A DNA stretch of 59,292 nucleotides from Saccoglossus kowalevskii (GCF_000003605.2 NW_003140814.1:457921-517212), one strand, 5' to 3'. Counted from the first letter of the stretch, positions 1 through 13,839 are shown. Numbers and translations: made by a program. The notes: a model not told the origin generated them from the letters alone.

Positions 1-430
1 ATTCAAATTCCAAATAAGAAATGATGATGTGCCCTTGGGTATATGTATTCTACCATATGAAGATATTCAAATTCCAAATAAGGAATGATGATGTGCCCTA
101 GGTATATGTATTCTACCATATGAAGATATTCAAATTCCAAATAAGGAATGATGATGTTCCCTTGGGTATATGTATTCTACCATATGAAGAAATTCAAATT
201 CCAAATAAGGAATGTTGATGTGCTCTTGGGTATATGTATTCTACCATATGAAGATATTCAAATTCCAAATAAGGAATGATGATGTGCCCTTGGTATATGT
301 ATTCTACCATATGAAGATATTCAAATTCCAAATAAGGAATGATGATGTGCCCTAGGTATATGTATTCTACCATATGAAGAAATTTAAATTCCAAATACGG
401 AATGTTGATGTGACCTGGGTATCTGCATCC
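1..430. repeat. Tandem repeat, ~64-bp unit, about 7 copies
   Basis: A unit beginning ATTCAAATTCCAAATAAGGA and containing TATGTATTCTACCATATGAA recurs every 63-64 bases from base 1. The final copy, around 390-470, is degenerate. The array runs off the left edge of the window. Open frames across it on both strands follow from the repetition and are not taken as genes. Confidence 0.9.
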
Positions 431-875
431 TACCTTATTAGAAAATACGAATACCAAATGTGGAATGATTATGCGATATTTCTGGCTGGCAAGTTTGAAA
501 CGGACTCCCATAGCGAAAAAGTTCAACTAATTGTCACCATGTTGATCAGTTTTAAGCTTCACATAAACAATACTTGCTAAATAGAGTAGATTATGATAAA
601 AAATTGTCACTCTGGAATTATAATGAAAGTCTGGTTACAAATTAAAAAAACTGAAATATTGCAAATAATTGTGCAACATGAAATAGTGAAAATTAATAAT
701 CTAATTATGGAATGTAAATTCCCAAATACCGGTAAGTGACATACATGTACCTTAGTATGAGATTGGGTAACATATTACCGTACCATATAAGTGAAAGCAT
801 GGAAATAAACAAATCAGAGATTAATAACTTAAATACCATAAAATAAATCAGTGTAAGATATTGACGAGTTAAACC

Positions 876-1208
876 ATGAAAAAGAAACCTAAAAGTTTAA
901 AGCATGGTAATCTACATTGTATCCTGGATCTTTTACCTGAAATAAGAAAATAAACAGTGTACAAGATGTGCCCCTCTTGTGAAAATGGTATTGAAACTAT
1001 GGAACATTTTATCTTGAAATGTGCCACTTTTTCCAGCCAGAGAAAAATTATGATGAACAAAATCAAACACATTTTACTGAGTAATTATAAATTTAACATG
1101 TGGAAAGATGTCTTCCAGGGTAATGAACTGCTATTTTTTATTTTGGGAAACACTCGCCTAGGTTACAATGTTGAATTTTGTAGAAAAATAGATAACATTT
1201 GTAAATAA
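876..1208 (+). mobile_element. Non-LTR retrotransposon C-terminal remnant (broken)
   Basis: The frame reading through 957-1208 contains C-X2-C-X8-H-X4-C (CPSC...EHFILKC), the zinc-knuckle layout often found after the reverse transcriptase domain of LINE-type elements. It is followed by a basic, hydrophobic tail typical of such C-termini. The same frame continues upstream to 876 with LLPEIRK but is interrupted by a stop at 951-953. No reverse transcriptase core or endonuclease is visible, so this is a 5'-truncated dead copy. The family assignment rests on the motif alone and is tentative. Confidence 0.5.
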
Positions 1209-4101
1209 TTCCCTATTGATACAGTTTAACTAAGAAAATCATAATTATGTTTTTTTTAAATATCTGTACAAATGGCCAAGTTTTTGTAATTATTTGTATT
1301 GTCAGACGTATGTTTAGCTTCTCCTAATTAAATTATTTCTGTATTTGTACTTCTATTGGTGAGCCCTTTTTGGTATTTTGTTCAAATTTTCAACAGCTAC
1401 AAAATTTCTTGATTTTCACCGACTCTCAAAATTTGTCAAGATTCGTATATAGTGAAATTAAAACAAATGTGTCCTTATCAACTGGACCCTCCAGCACACT
1501 ACCAGACCCCCTAGCACACAATGTACGATCAGTTTGTCCCCAGGCATTTATAAAGCCTGATTGCACAACATGCCGCACACATATAGAATACGTGCTGTTG
1601 TTCATTTTTAAAATCCTTGAGGCAAATATGTGACTTTATAAATAGAAATAAATCTAATAAGATTATGAGATGAAAAAAGTTGACATCGTTTCGTGTGTGG
1701 AACTTTTCTATCATTTTGAGGAGAAAAACAGCCATATTGGTTGAATGTTGAATATTTCTTTCAAACAGAAACGTTTTCATCATTTTGACAAGTCTACTTG
1801 CAATGTCGCAAGCAGCATGTAACTCTTATGTAATGTCAGGAAATATTTTCTTCATTTTGTTTTATACTGTCAGGTAACTGTTAAATTATGATCTCATGAG
1901 AGGAAAATTTCTCAATTTTCTAGCAGTAAAACATTTAAGTTGGTAGGGAGTCTCTTTGAATTTCCTTCTCTTAAATAACCTTTGAACTTTGAATGCTAAA
2001 TTGTGTCTGAAACATCAGAAAATGGCAAAAAAAATTAAATATTTTTTATATTTCATGAAATTGATTTTTTACTTGTTTTTTTTTTTAAATTGTTTGTGAA
2101 ACTAAAAGAATGCTGGTGAATGTACATTTTTAATTTGCGCATTTGATGATAGAAACTTTTATTCTTCTCAGCCTTGAAAATTTCATCTGTTACTATGACA
2201 GCCACGCAAGCTTTCTCTGAATGAACATAATCAGTCATAATGATCAGGAAGAAAATAATTTGAGGGCTCGACAGATAAATGCTCCTAAAATGGATGACTG
2301 AATAAGTCTCTATGACAGAGTAATTATTTATGCATAATAATGAGGCTTAAGGTCACTACCTTATTATTGAACCCTATCAATGTCAGTCTATAGACGAACC
2401 TCCACCAATTCTTTTTTCTGTATTTCTTTTAATAATTTTCAAGACATACAATTATGTCTACCTTTAGTATACCTAAAGATTAATATTTTATGATATTAAA
2501 AACAATTATTGTAATGTATATGATATTCGAGGCAACCTGTATGTGTTGGTTTTATACAACAATAGTCTTCACACACCCCAATAGGTCAATTGATGCAATA
2601 GCACATTTTTACGACTTATTATTCTTCATGATAAATGACTTCCCTAGAAAGTCAACACTGGGAAACAGAAATATAAGCTATAATTACAATGTGTATATAG
2701 ATTAATTATTACTATGATAGTCTGGGCATTCACGAAAGATATAAAATAGTTTTGTTTTTCAAAGTCAAATACCATCTTGTTTATAGCTACTTGAAAAACA
2801 ATTTGAAAGTAAATGTAATTATGATAATTTATAACGTTTTCAGTTTCATATTGTGAATTGAAATTATAGTTCTGGTTCATTGGAGATATTAATCATTAAG
2901 TATTCAATTCACCTTTCTGTGAACCAGGTAGTGGTTGTTGGACGTATGTGTGATATGATATTAAAGTAAATGTTTGGAAGCCTTTACATGTACAAAATGT
3001 TGAAAATACAATTACGTAATAATAAACATTTTCACAAATCCACAAAATAAATCATCATTATTTTTTCAGATTTTGAATTAATTCTATTTGGTTAAACATT
3101 TAACAGAAATTGTAGAAATATATTTTTATATAATTTACTAAATATAATATATAAAATGTACCAAGATTTAAGTTTAATAATATTTACATTGATTATGGTA
3201 CCAAAGCACAAGTTTTTATAAAAAAGACTTATATTTTTTTGGGGTTGGTATTGGAAGGCAGAAATTAGGTTATTTTTTTTACACCAACAAATGCAGTTAT
3301 GATTAGTTGTAGGTTATTTGCAGGAAGTTTTAAAATAATAATTCTTGGCAGGAAGTGGGTTTTTGGACCAAGGTTATGCGGTGGAAGTCCACTCTGCTTG
3401 GGGTATATATTTGTATACTTAATATCCTGCCTTGTTGATTTCCTACATGTAGACATGTCTTAGATTTTCTTTTGTACTATACAATGCCATTTATATATTA
3501 ATTGGGAAAATTATTCTTTTTTTTTTAACTTTTGTGTTTAAATTGATTTAGATCACAATACTTCACTTTTCTGGAATTTATATTTCAACGTTCCACTGTC
3601 AGTAGTTTTAGCACTTTGAATGCTACTCTGGTTTTATTTTTATTTTCAGAATTTTGGTGCAACTTTTGAACTCTTATGTAATTTAATTTATTTGACATGT
3701 TAATACCTACAGGTCTTGATCAAATTTGTTTCAAAAATTAAGAGGATTTACCGGTATTTTTATAATACCGGTTAACACCATCTGTGCATGATGACACATG
3801 GGTATCTGTTTGAATGCGTTCGTTTGAACCAGAACAACTATGTTCAACAGCAAGTAATTTGTCATTAAATGTATTCCCCCTGCATTTTTAATGTGCACCT
3901 GCTCGTTATCATCACTTCCACATTGGTTGCTATGTAAACATTTATGTTGTCCGGGACCCACATCAACTGTTAAGTTATAACATAATTGAAGTAGGTGCAT
4001 GGTCTTTTACAACCTCTATCTTTTCATAAAAACATAAAAAACTAAATATTAGAAAGTCTAGCTACCCGGTATGTTATATTTGCCTAATTAGGGTTAGCTT
4101 A

Positions 4102-4564
4102 GGGAAGACGTCAAAAAATCGATGTCGGATAAAAAGCTTATTTGCTTTAGTTTGGGGGTGGGGGGTTTTTACCTCAAAAAGTTTCCATCCTACAAAAACA
4201 ATTTTATTTTTTAATGAAGTCAAAAAAATCTTGGAGTATTTGTAGTTCATTTTTTTTTCCTATCCAATCATGGACAGAAATAACCGAAAAGGAAAAAAAA
4301 ACACATCCAAGACGAGAAAATGGTTTGGTTCAAGTGTAAATATGTGCATCAAATGAGGTGCATTTGTAAAGTCTTTTTACACCCACCCGACAACCAACTG
4401 CTATGCCATACTGCTGTCTAATTATCAATTTGTATTTAATGGTGAATGTAGTCTGATGCGATGACCAATATTTATCAATTAAGTTTCAGTGGGGGGTGGG
4501 GGGTTTGAAAAAAAACTAAAGGAATTAAGTTTTTTATCCGACATCGATCTTTTGACGTCGTCTC
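4102..4564. mobile_element. MITE with ~55-bp TIRs and TTA duplication (Harbinger-like)
   Basis: The left end starts GGGAAGACGTCAAAA and reads on through ATCGATGTCGGATAAAAA. The right end is its reverse complement with few mismatches (GAGACGACGTCAAAA read inward). Similarity continues inward to a shared CTTTAGTTT, giving TIRs of about 55 bases. TTA flanks both ends (4099-4101 and 4565-4567). A 3-bp TTA/TAA duplication with long TIRs is known for PIF/Harbinger elements. The 463-bp body holds G-rich tracts and no coding capacity, so it is non-autonomous. Confidence 0.75.
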
Positions 4565-7500
4565 TTAAAAGGACCAATATTTGGTTGAATCTGTCAATAA
4601 ATGTACCTGTACCTGTCGATAATTAATACTATATGTGTATATCATGTCCAGATAGTGCTCTGGGTATTCATTACCTGATGATGGACTTAATAGTATCAGA
4701 TGATAAAACAAGTACACTCTGGCTATAGTTGCAAGGCTTGCGGCAGTCCTATCTGGAAATATAGGCATTAGACATGACAGTGTCTGCAAAACTGAATAGC
4801 AGACTGCATGGAGGATCACACGTATAGAGGGCTTGCTCACATTTGTCTCCAATAAATAGAAAAGGAAAAATGGATACCTCATTTTAAGCAAATGAAATGA
4901 AGTCTGTGGGAAGGTACTATCAGTCCTTGCCGTTTGCATGTTATAAAAATCATAGGAGACAACAGTGCATTCAGAAAATGTTGCTTAATTGGCACAATGT
5001 ATTCATATGCGTGTTAAATACATGGCAAATTATTTTGCGATACAAAATGGTTGTCTGTTGATCAATTTGTTTTATTTTTCATGTGAACCTATTTCTCAGA
5101 GACTCCTTGGACAATATTGTTCATAATACCAATTCCGTAGACAGAAAAGCTACTTATTAAAATGAACCTGACCAATTTTATTTTGTGTTATGAATTATCC
5201 TAAATGTCAAGGAAACTATATAGTCATCTTGCTATATGCATAATTGATATCATATTCATACCTATGAGCTTTTATCACGTCCCTTAGGCCTTACTCATTC
5301 CTTAAATCGATTTTTTTGTTTCATGAAATATACAAATTACTTCCCAAGCCTGCCCGCAGGCAGACACTATGTATGTATATCTAATACATGTGTGTCCAAC
5401 AAGTTAAAGTACTTTTGTATGCATGGTATTGCTAGGCATGCTGTTATACAACTGCCGACTTGCTCTGGATTACTGATTACAAATTCCAACATTCATGGCT
5501 GTGATTTAATACAATTGATTGCTTCAATATTGTCAGTCTTTTCGTTACTCAATGAGTTTTCATGCTTTTGTTCTTTCCATTCACTCTGACGATGACGTCA
5601 ATAACAGTCAGTCTCCCATTGATTGAATATCCAATCTGTGTGTATTCTGCAGGTTTCCAATTAAGTTGCAAATAGGTAATGTTTAAATAGAGTGGTTCTT
5701 CTTTGACTTTGATTCATTTTTCACAAATTTGACGGAACACTGAACCCTATGTAATTCTAATTCCCCACTTTGACTTTGATGGATCTTCTCTTTCCTGATC
5801 GTGTAAAACAAACACTGTTTTCTGCATGTCATTGAACCAAACTAGCAGCCAGTCTCTGAATCACATACATTATGAAAACAGAAAGCCAATCTTCATATTT
5901 AAATCATGCCTTTTGCTTTCCCTAAATTGTCCACGGAAATATAGTAGGCCAAAAATATTTTGTTTAACAGCAATGCTATTTTCTTTTCTTCTTGCTTGAT
6001 ATTTATTTTTCAAACCAATCCTTGTGTAATAAGACCTACACAGATCGAGCTAAAAATTGGCAATTAATTTTTACCACTTTGAGTAACTCATTCTGTGCAT
6101 AGTAATGTCTTTCTGCAAAAAGACAGAGAAGATTCAATTCTTGTTTTAATAATTTAAGCTTTGTATTAAATTTGTCTGAAATTGTCGACCTTTAATATGG
6201 ATGTAATGTTAGTTTTTCAAGAGACTAACTTTCATGTTTGATTTATAGCTAGAGGGTACATGGGGCAAGAGTTAGAATGACATACCTTTAATGATTTAGT
6301 ATAGCAATCTTTGTAACTGAAACGAAAACTATTAAGTTTAACACTGAAACTGACCTTGCCTGCAGCAATTTCATATTAGCTTTCTTTCCATTGATTTTCT
6401 ATTTTTAGAATAATGTTTTATTAAATGCTATTTTGTTGTTGTTGTTTTTTTTTTTAATTTTGAACCGGACAGATAATCTCTATTATTCAAAATTGGAATT
6501 TGTTTATCAGTAAAGCTTCATACAAATGTATATATTCAGCACAATCGTAAATTCCTAATAAATTCATAAAAATCATGTTCTTTGCGTTTGAATATTGTGG
6601 CATGGCATTACTAATTTATCTAAGGTAAGATTTCCGACCAACGCGGAGTATGTTATTACTATACATACTGTAAATCCATTAGATTGGAATATTTCAAGAT
6701 TCTCACAAACTTGTTTATTGACATGTCAAATCATAAATAGATATTTATGTTTTGATTGATCACTGTGTAAATGTGATGTTTCAGGAATTGGTTTCAATTT
6801 CACTTTCTCAGAGCTGTTTACAAATATTTACAGTTTTACGAACGTTGCTGACACATTGTATCATATGACCCCAGTGAAATTTTCAATGCAGCAATATTTC
6901 ATGATTTTCACCATTTCAAAATTTCAGGATAATTGTCACTTTTGAAATAACACAGTAATATAACATTATATTGTTCAGTTTGAAAAAAAAAAAACTTGTC
7001 AATTATCATTATTTTAGAAAGATCACACACACAAAAAAAAACTTATGTTGATTTTAATAGCTACCTTTAACATAAAAGGAGATATAACGGCATCTGATGT
7101 AACAGAATTACCCACAATGCAGCTTAATAGAAGGTCACATAGGAAGTGGGGCATAAGTGTCGAAATTGATTTCCTCCCAGTTCATGTAAGTGACGCTTTC
7201 ATTCGATAAAATCTAAACACTAAATTTTATTAGTGTAAGAGTGCATTACATCAAAGCTATTTGATTAAATTTTACAACCTTGTGTAAATGAAGCTGTATG
7301 CAACAAGTTTCACAAAGATTCTTGATAGAATAATTGCAAGTGACCTTCATGGGTATGTAAGGTCATAAGCTGAGTTCAAACAAAATGAGAAACTCTGAAT
7401 TAGTGAAACCATTCATCCATGTTGGAAAAACAGATGATTAGTAACTTTTTCTGTGAATGAATGAATGAACTTTATTGTTCCCGTGTAAAAAAAGAGTAGG

Positions 7501-8167
7501 TTACATAGGGTGTTTGCAACAATAAAGAGTTTTTGTTAACAAGACAATATTTTGAAAGTAACTTGAATGAATGTACTTAAAATTCACAAATAAATAAATA
7601 TGTATAAAAATAAATACACAAATAAATTATTAAAGAAATCTAATCTCTAATTTTGGTCGCAGCTAAAATAAAGTTCGATATCTCTTGTTGAACTAATTTA
7701 TCTTGATGTGAAAGTAAATATGTGAAACAAGAAATGGATGGGATGGGATCTGTTAATTACCTCTTTGTTCAAAACCAACACAGTCTTCGGTATATGAATG
7801 TTTAATTTTGTGTTAAGAGACAATATTACGAGTCTGTCTATTCATGGAGGTATGAATGTATACCTCCATGGTCTATTACATGTATATGCCTTTCAGAACA
7901 TCAACTTGGAACCTGTGATAAAGCACATTAAATTGCGCTACAAGCGTTAAAGTTGTAATCATATTTGAAATGTTCTTATATTCAAATGTGCTATTAGATT
8001 TGACCAATCAAATATCATAATATTTCCTGCCAAAGTTTGATTGCATCATTATGCACATTTTATGTGTTTTTTATAATTCATTTGTCTAATTTTGAACCAA
8101 ATGGTTATAGTTACCAACAGGTTATGATCAAATCTGATGAAAGAAAATGCATTTTTATTCTGTGAAA

Positions 8168-8475
8168 TGTCACAAAAGTTGACTTTGGTATTCAAAAGTT
8201 TAATGATATGCAAATTACCTAATTAATATGCACATAGGGTATCTAGAACTATTTTGTGAATGGTGACAAAAGTTGACTTTGGTGTTCAAATGGTTAATGA
8301 TATGCAAATTACCTAATTAATATGCACAGATGGTATATAGAACTATTTTGTGAATGGTGACAAAAGTTGACTTTGATGCTCAAATGGTTAAAGTTATGCA
8401 AATTACCTAATTAATATGCACAGATGGTATATAGAACTATTTTGTGAAAGGTGACAAAAGTTGACTTTGGTGGTC
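8168..8475. repeat. Tandem repeat, 94-bp unit, 3.3 copies
   Basis: GACAAAAGTTGACTTTG recurs at a 94-base spacing (GTTGAC at 8178, 8272, 8366 and 8460). Between copies lies TATGCAAATTACCTAATTAA and a TAGAACTATTTTGTGAA segment. Single copies of the GACAAAAGTTGA core also occur elsewhere in the window on both strands, so the array probably grew from a dispersed repeat. Confidence 0.88.
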
Positions 8476-11400
8476 GTCAGAATTAAAACTGAAGTGTTGA
8501 ATTCGTACCTCTTTCAGAATGCAGACATATTCAAGCTGTGTAAGTACACATGTACTTAGCTTAACTGCTGCCTGTATGAGTGTTGCTCTTCTGTCAGTCC
8601 GTTCTCTTTAAAGTGTTATCTTTCAAGTCATTCTAGTTTATGGAACCTATAACCAGCATAAATTGAGGAATTCTTTTGGGTAATTCCTTCTAATGGCTAC
8701 AATACACATTAGCATGCACTGCCACCCGTGTGTTTTGCGCTTTATGAGTCGATCTGTAGATTCTAAGGGTAGGCATTAAACTTGCTTAAAACTGAGTCTT
8801 GTTATATATATATGTTATATATATATACGCTATATATAGATTGTCTAAATACTGTCTAATGGTGAATTAATACGTAATCACTAATGGAATTAAGCATAGC
8901 CATTAAAATGCGAAGATCAAAAGGACGTCGCTCTTCAAAAATGTATGAATTGTCTGTTATTGATGCATTATGTAAGCGTTAAAAAATGGATTCATCTTGA
9001 TAGAATAGATAAAATATTATAAATGGCGTACATTTCGGAGAATTAAGGATTATGATGCCATAGAGAGCTATCTTTGAGTACACTTCAAAATAATCCACTT
9101 ATCTCATCATCCTGTCAAAAAGCTTGTACAGTGCTGTGATTAATGTTGTGCTGTGTATGTGTGTCATTCTACTCATCAAAACTACTATCTTATTAGACCA
9201 GTTGGGCTTTCTATTTGATTGAACAAACTTAACAAAATATATTTTCTTTAAACCGTAATTATTAGCGTAGGAAAGACTTCTATAAACTCTCACCTTCCCA
9301 GGGGGGCAAGGTAATTCATTATATATAGCGGTAGTGTCAATGTTGCATGGTTGTTATAATTATAGAGGTATTATGCCTCCATGTTATAATGAAGACATTG
9401 TGTCACGCGTGTTTTATACATGCCAAACTCTGTAGGTGTACAGTCACTGCAATTGTCATGTATTGCTGTATCATCTTCATTCTGGGTATTGATTATTGTA
9501 GCAGATCATTTTATATAAAACAACAATTACTAAATCTGCTAGACTAATAACTACGTATTAAATGGTAGAGATATATATTTTGTTCTCTATAAGGATGTAC
9601 CACATCGGATGTTTGTTCATAAATGTATTATTGGACAGTCATGCGTTCAAATGTTTATTAAGACAGGAATTTGTGCGACACATGCCAGTGTCATTAACCA
9701 ATTTCATCTATCACTACATCACCAATTGATGGAATTGTAACTTTATTCAATCCATCCTGTCCACATACATTCCTCGTCATCAACTACCACTCAACCAACC
9801 TACTTTTATTTTATCACATGCAATTAAGTTTATAAATATTTGCATTTTTAAAAAGAAAAATATTACTGGTATGTATTATTTGCCACGGCCTGCTGAATTG
9901 GCCGCTCCTTATGAACAATCAATGGCGATGTGACTGTAACTGTCAACATGATTTAGGATGCCCAGACCGTAGAACAATTTTACGATAAGAGTATTTTACC
10001 ACTCAATACTTTAATCTGTTTTGATGAGGAACTCAATACCATTGAGTTACACAGCATCCTGTGAACATATCCTGCATTGCTTAACACAATTTTTTTCCCC
10101 CATCACCAAAAATGTGGTTCCATGTTTCTCGCAAGTTTTGTATATTTTTGGACAATTTCTTTGTTGTTTTGGAACAAGTGCACGTAATTTGCTTCATGTC
10201 TTATCCAAACTTTTTGAGAAAAAATTAGTTGACAAAAGTTGACTTTGGCACTGAACTATTTTCTTTTAAGCCTAGCAACTTCGGTTCCGGTGTTGCTCAT
10301 AATAATACAAAAAAATGCAATTTAGATTTGCAATTGCACATTTATTGCTATATGGTTTTCGTAATAGTTGGGGGAGGGGGCTAAAATAATATAACTATTA
10401 TGTTTATAGCAAGGAAATCTGCTATGATTAATTTGTTTAAAAATCTGATTGCTTTTGAAATGGTGTTTTCTATAATAAATCTGTGTGTTATTGCTGTATG
10501 ATCAAATTATCTTGTTATACCTGCAATATAATTGGAAGTCAAACCAAAAATAATGAGAATGATTAACTTTTTGCTGATTACCTTACACAATGTGTGGTCA
10601 TGCTTTATTGCCTCAGGAAACTGTAAATTATGTATTATATCTTGTAAAAAAACCCTGTCTATTAACATGTGTTATACTACTAGCTGAAACAAATTATGTT
10701 AGACGGAAACATGTGAGTGCGCCCTCACAGACCATGTCTGCAGATTAATTTGGAGTATGTAATTTACATTGTAGAATATCTCTTCAGGTATTCTTGTGAT
10801 TCTTACAAAATTTATTACATTAAATTAAATTAATTTTCATAATAACTAAAGACTTTTTTAATTTTGTTGTTGTTGCTGTTTTCAATTTTCAGGAACCAAA
10901 AAATATGTTAAAAGTATCACTTAGTCACGATATTAGCACTCAATTATATTTGCACTGATGTACTAAATTATAACCTGCAATAAAACGAAAAAATATAAAA
11001 ATAATTGTCTATATTGCCAAGTCAATGTAATGAATCATCTGTTATTTACAGAATGTTTTACTACAATAGACCTGAATGTTTGGTCTATGCCACACTTTGC
11101 AGTGTATAGCCATGAAGCTAATTCTCTGGGTTCCAGATGGTCTTTGAAACATATACTTGAATATAACCTAACGATACTGCATATATTCTGCATTAACCTG
11201 CTTGTATTATTTTCATTCTCCCTGTTTGACAAATATCATATATCCGCCAATTGATTATGTAAATATTTGATGGGGTTCGTAAATTGATCTCTGTTCAGTG
11301 GAATTGTTTGTCTAGTTAGCTTGTCAAATACTGTTCAGTTCAGGTAGATTTCAACCAATGCAATTACCGGTAATCTTTTTTTTATTCATGATTAAATGCC

Positions 11401-12469
11401 TGGTGAAATGTTTTAAATATTTTGTAAAACTGATATTATATATGATAACTATACTCTGAATATTCTCTCAAGTTTTATGCATGTATTATTTAATTCTACA
11501 TCAATTAATGTAATAAATGATTTGTATTCAAGGAATACGATTGGTTCATAAACATCATTTGACCTGTGTTGCCATCAGATCATCCACATCAAAAACCTTT
11601 TTTTTTTCTCTACGTCAAAAATGGTTTCAATCTTGTTTTTTGTTGAAATCTGTAGACTTTCTTTCGTCAGACTTGCATGTGATATGAAAGTGAAAATCAA
11701 TGACTAAATTTTATGTGAAAAATCAAGTCAACTGGATTTCTGATATTTAAATTCTCCCAACATCAATATGCAAATGATACACAAACTTTGAAAAGTGGGT
11801 TGCCAATAGGAACATGAACAGATGCCAAACTCGCTACCTCAGGTTTTAAAATAAACTTTGCGTAGAAAACATTACAAATCAATAAAAAAATTAACTAACT
11901 ATATTATCAGATGATTTCCCACAATTCCATGGATTGACAGTTTCTCATTTAATTAACAATTATATCAATTTTACCTTGTGAAATAACCTAATATAAATGC
12001 AAACATATTGAAAATCAACTTTTAACATAGATGATTATGGTAAAAATAGTTATAAGGCAATGTATTCTGTAGCTCCAGGTTTGATCAAACTTGTTGAATA
12101 TATTTCAAATATATGATAGATCTTGTATAATTACATCAGTCTGATTTATCACATCCGAAGAGAAAAACTATTATTACAAATCAAAACTATGCTATAAAGA
12201 TTTGTTTAATAAGGAACCTGTTTGTATCGTGATTGATTATTTGTTTCCTCTAGTGGCCATACTTTTCTAAGCATTTGTTTCCCTTGCATTCTAAAAAGTG
12301 CTTCTTGGTAGAAGGTAGACAATTGCATTTGCTGTAAAATCACAAGTGGTTGGAATTATGAGTAACAAGTGTGCCGTGTTTTTCTTTTTAATGCTGTAAT
12401 TATAGTAGTTATCCAATGTGTGAGTGCCCTGTGAAACTGTTAAAACATCTTTGTTTCTAGACATTTTAT

Positions 12470-12485
12470 GGTTTCCATGGAAACC
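12470..12485. promoter_or_regulatory. Perfect 16-bp palindrome resembling an RFX X-box
   Basis: GGTTTCCATGGAAACC is a perfect palindrome. Its core GTTTCCATGGAAAC fits the two-half-site X-box consensus bound by RFX transcription factors (GTTNCCATGGNAAC). It lies about 380 bases before the PAS exon, inside an intron. Binding is an inference from the motif only. Confidence 0.4.
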
Positions 12486-12863
12486 TCATGTTGTGAGTAG
12501 AAATGGACTGAAGAGGGCTACTCTTGGGACTGATAAAAACCTTTGTAAGGGAAAAAGGATTTTAGTTACCAAAAAATAAAATTGTGTTAATAGCTTCTCT
12601 AGATATGGATGACTTAAAAGGGGGTTGAAAGGTCGTCTAATAAATCATAGTAGAGTAATTAGAAATAGATAATGACAAACAGTAGGCCTGGTGTGACCTC
12701 GGCTGTGACCTCTGCTGCCTGGATCACAATTTTGTACATTCGCTCCTCAAAAAAAAATAAACATTATTGAACAAATGTTTTGATATGCTTTTAAAAGTGG
12801 TAGAGAGAGAAAAATAAAATCTTTTGAGTTGTTATAATTTATTTTGTTATATTTAATTTACAG

Positions 12864-13049
12864 GGTCTACATTTTTATGCAGTGTGTTAATAGCTCCTGT
12901 GCGAAATGAAAATGACGAAGTTGTTATGTATATACTTAATTACGAAGATGTTACAGATGCACCGGTACGCGAGGAAACAAATAGTTCCACGACAACAGGG
13001 TCAGCAGTTGCGGCTACGCCATCAGGATATAAATGGAAACGATCACGAA
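12864..13049 (+). CDS. ERG-type K+ channel, exon encoding end of PAS (eag) domain
   Basis: The exon follows an AATTTACAG acceptor and ends before a GTAAGC donor, entering and leaving in phase 1 (186 bases). Its 61 full codons read STFLCSVLIAPVRNENDEV and then VVMYILNYEDVT. These match the last beta strands of the ERG PAS domain, where the human channel has FLCLVDVVPVKNEDG and an IMFILNFE-like strand. The tail is polar and basic (KWKRSR), leading into the linker. This domain caps the N-terminus and slows deactivation in ERG channels. There is no start codon in frame, so it is strictly internal. The last base joins to 16830 as AAT (Asn), or to the microexon at 14540 as AGA (Arg). Confidence 0.88.
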
Positions 13050-13839
13050 GTAAGCGACATTGATTATTCTAGATTTGTATCTTATAATATTAATGTTGAG
13101 AAATTGCATATCTGGAAATATTACGTAAATTAGATGGAAGTATAGGAGATTACATTCCTGCCAATATTAAGTACGTTTCATGGAATAAAATTTAATCTTC
13201 ACCATCACTCCACTCATCATCTACATATTTGGCAATTTGCAGATGGAGATGAGAATCTGTTAATAGTTTTATATCCATCATGAAGTACACAATGCTGTAT
13301 TGAAATATAAGATGGAATTGAATTGACCATGGAGTTGTCTTTAATAAAACTTGATAAAGTTGCTTGTATGAAATAGGCATGTTTGTAGGTGGTATTACTG
13401 GAACACTTTTTGAGCTTTTGATTTCTCGGCAAATAGAAATGTTTTGGCCGATGGGTTCTGGAATTTAGAATTTTTGTTAGAATTGGTGAAATATAGTTTC
13501 GTAGATGTTCTTGTTCTAAATTTGCAAAGTTTCAAACTAAACCTCATTACTTTGCTTTAGTAAGTACCAAAAGTTACAAATGTGTTATCCCGATTTCTCA
13601 GTTTCAGATTATACATATTTATGTTGTATCTTTCTTTGGTGAATCACTATGAGTAGTGTGGAAATCTTACTAAATTAGCCAGTTTTTGTAGATTGCAATT
13701 ACAGCATCAAGACTGGGTGCAGAAAATATAAGTAGCCTTCTGAGATAAGATGGGCAGTGAAACAGCTTTATTTTCAAGATATGGGCTGTAACAGATTCAT
13801 TGATCACTCACTGCAGCCAATTGCAAACATCTACTGTAT

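Larger units (their letters stand above)
1..12863 (+). other. Intron upstream of PAS exon (5' end outside window)
   Basis: This stretch precedes the first recognised exon. It carries the 64-bp array, the retroelement scrap, the Harbinger-like MITE and the 94-bp array listed separately. I looked for the two earlier ERG exons (the N-terminal cap and the first PAS half) and saw neither, so they probably lie further upstream. The parts 1210-4098, 4568-8167 and 8476-12863 are AT-rich and show no convincing exon. Small features are perfect hairpins at 3750-3772 (9-bp arms) and 7843-7870 (10-bp arms) and an AT-repeat at 8801-8841. Short open frames here lack splice context and recognisable protein. 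Confidence 0.6.

Noticed and set aside
194-526. 110-codon minus-strand frame
   Set aside because: Explained by the 63-64-bp array on the plus strand.
957-1208. Independent zinc-finger gene
   Set aside because: The CX2CX8HX4C motif sits in a frame with an upstream in-frame stop and LINE-like tail; better read as a retroelement scrap.
1-12863. Earlier ERG exons (N-terminal cap and first half of PAS)
   Set aside because: No stretch ending in the expected YRKDG-like codons before a phase-1 donor was found, so they are placed outside the window.
12906-13133. Plus-strand ATG frame of 75 codons
   Set aside because: It is a wrong-frame shadow of the PAS exon at 12864-13049.
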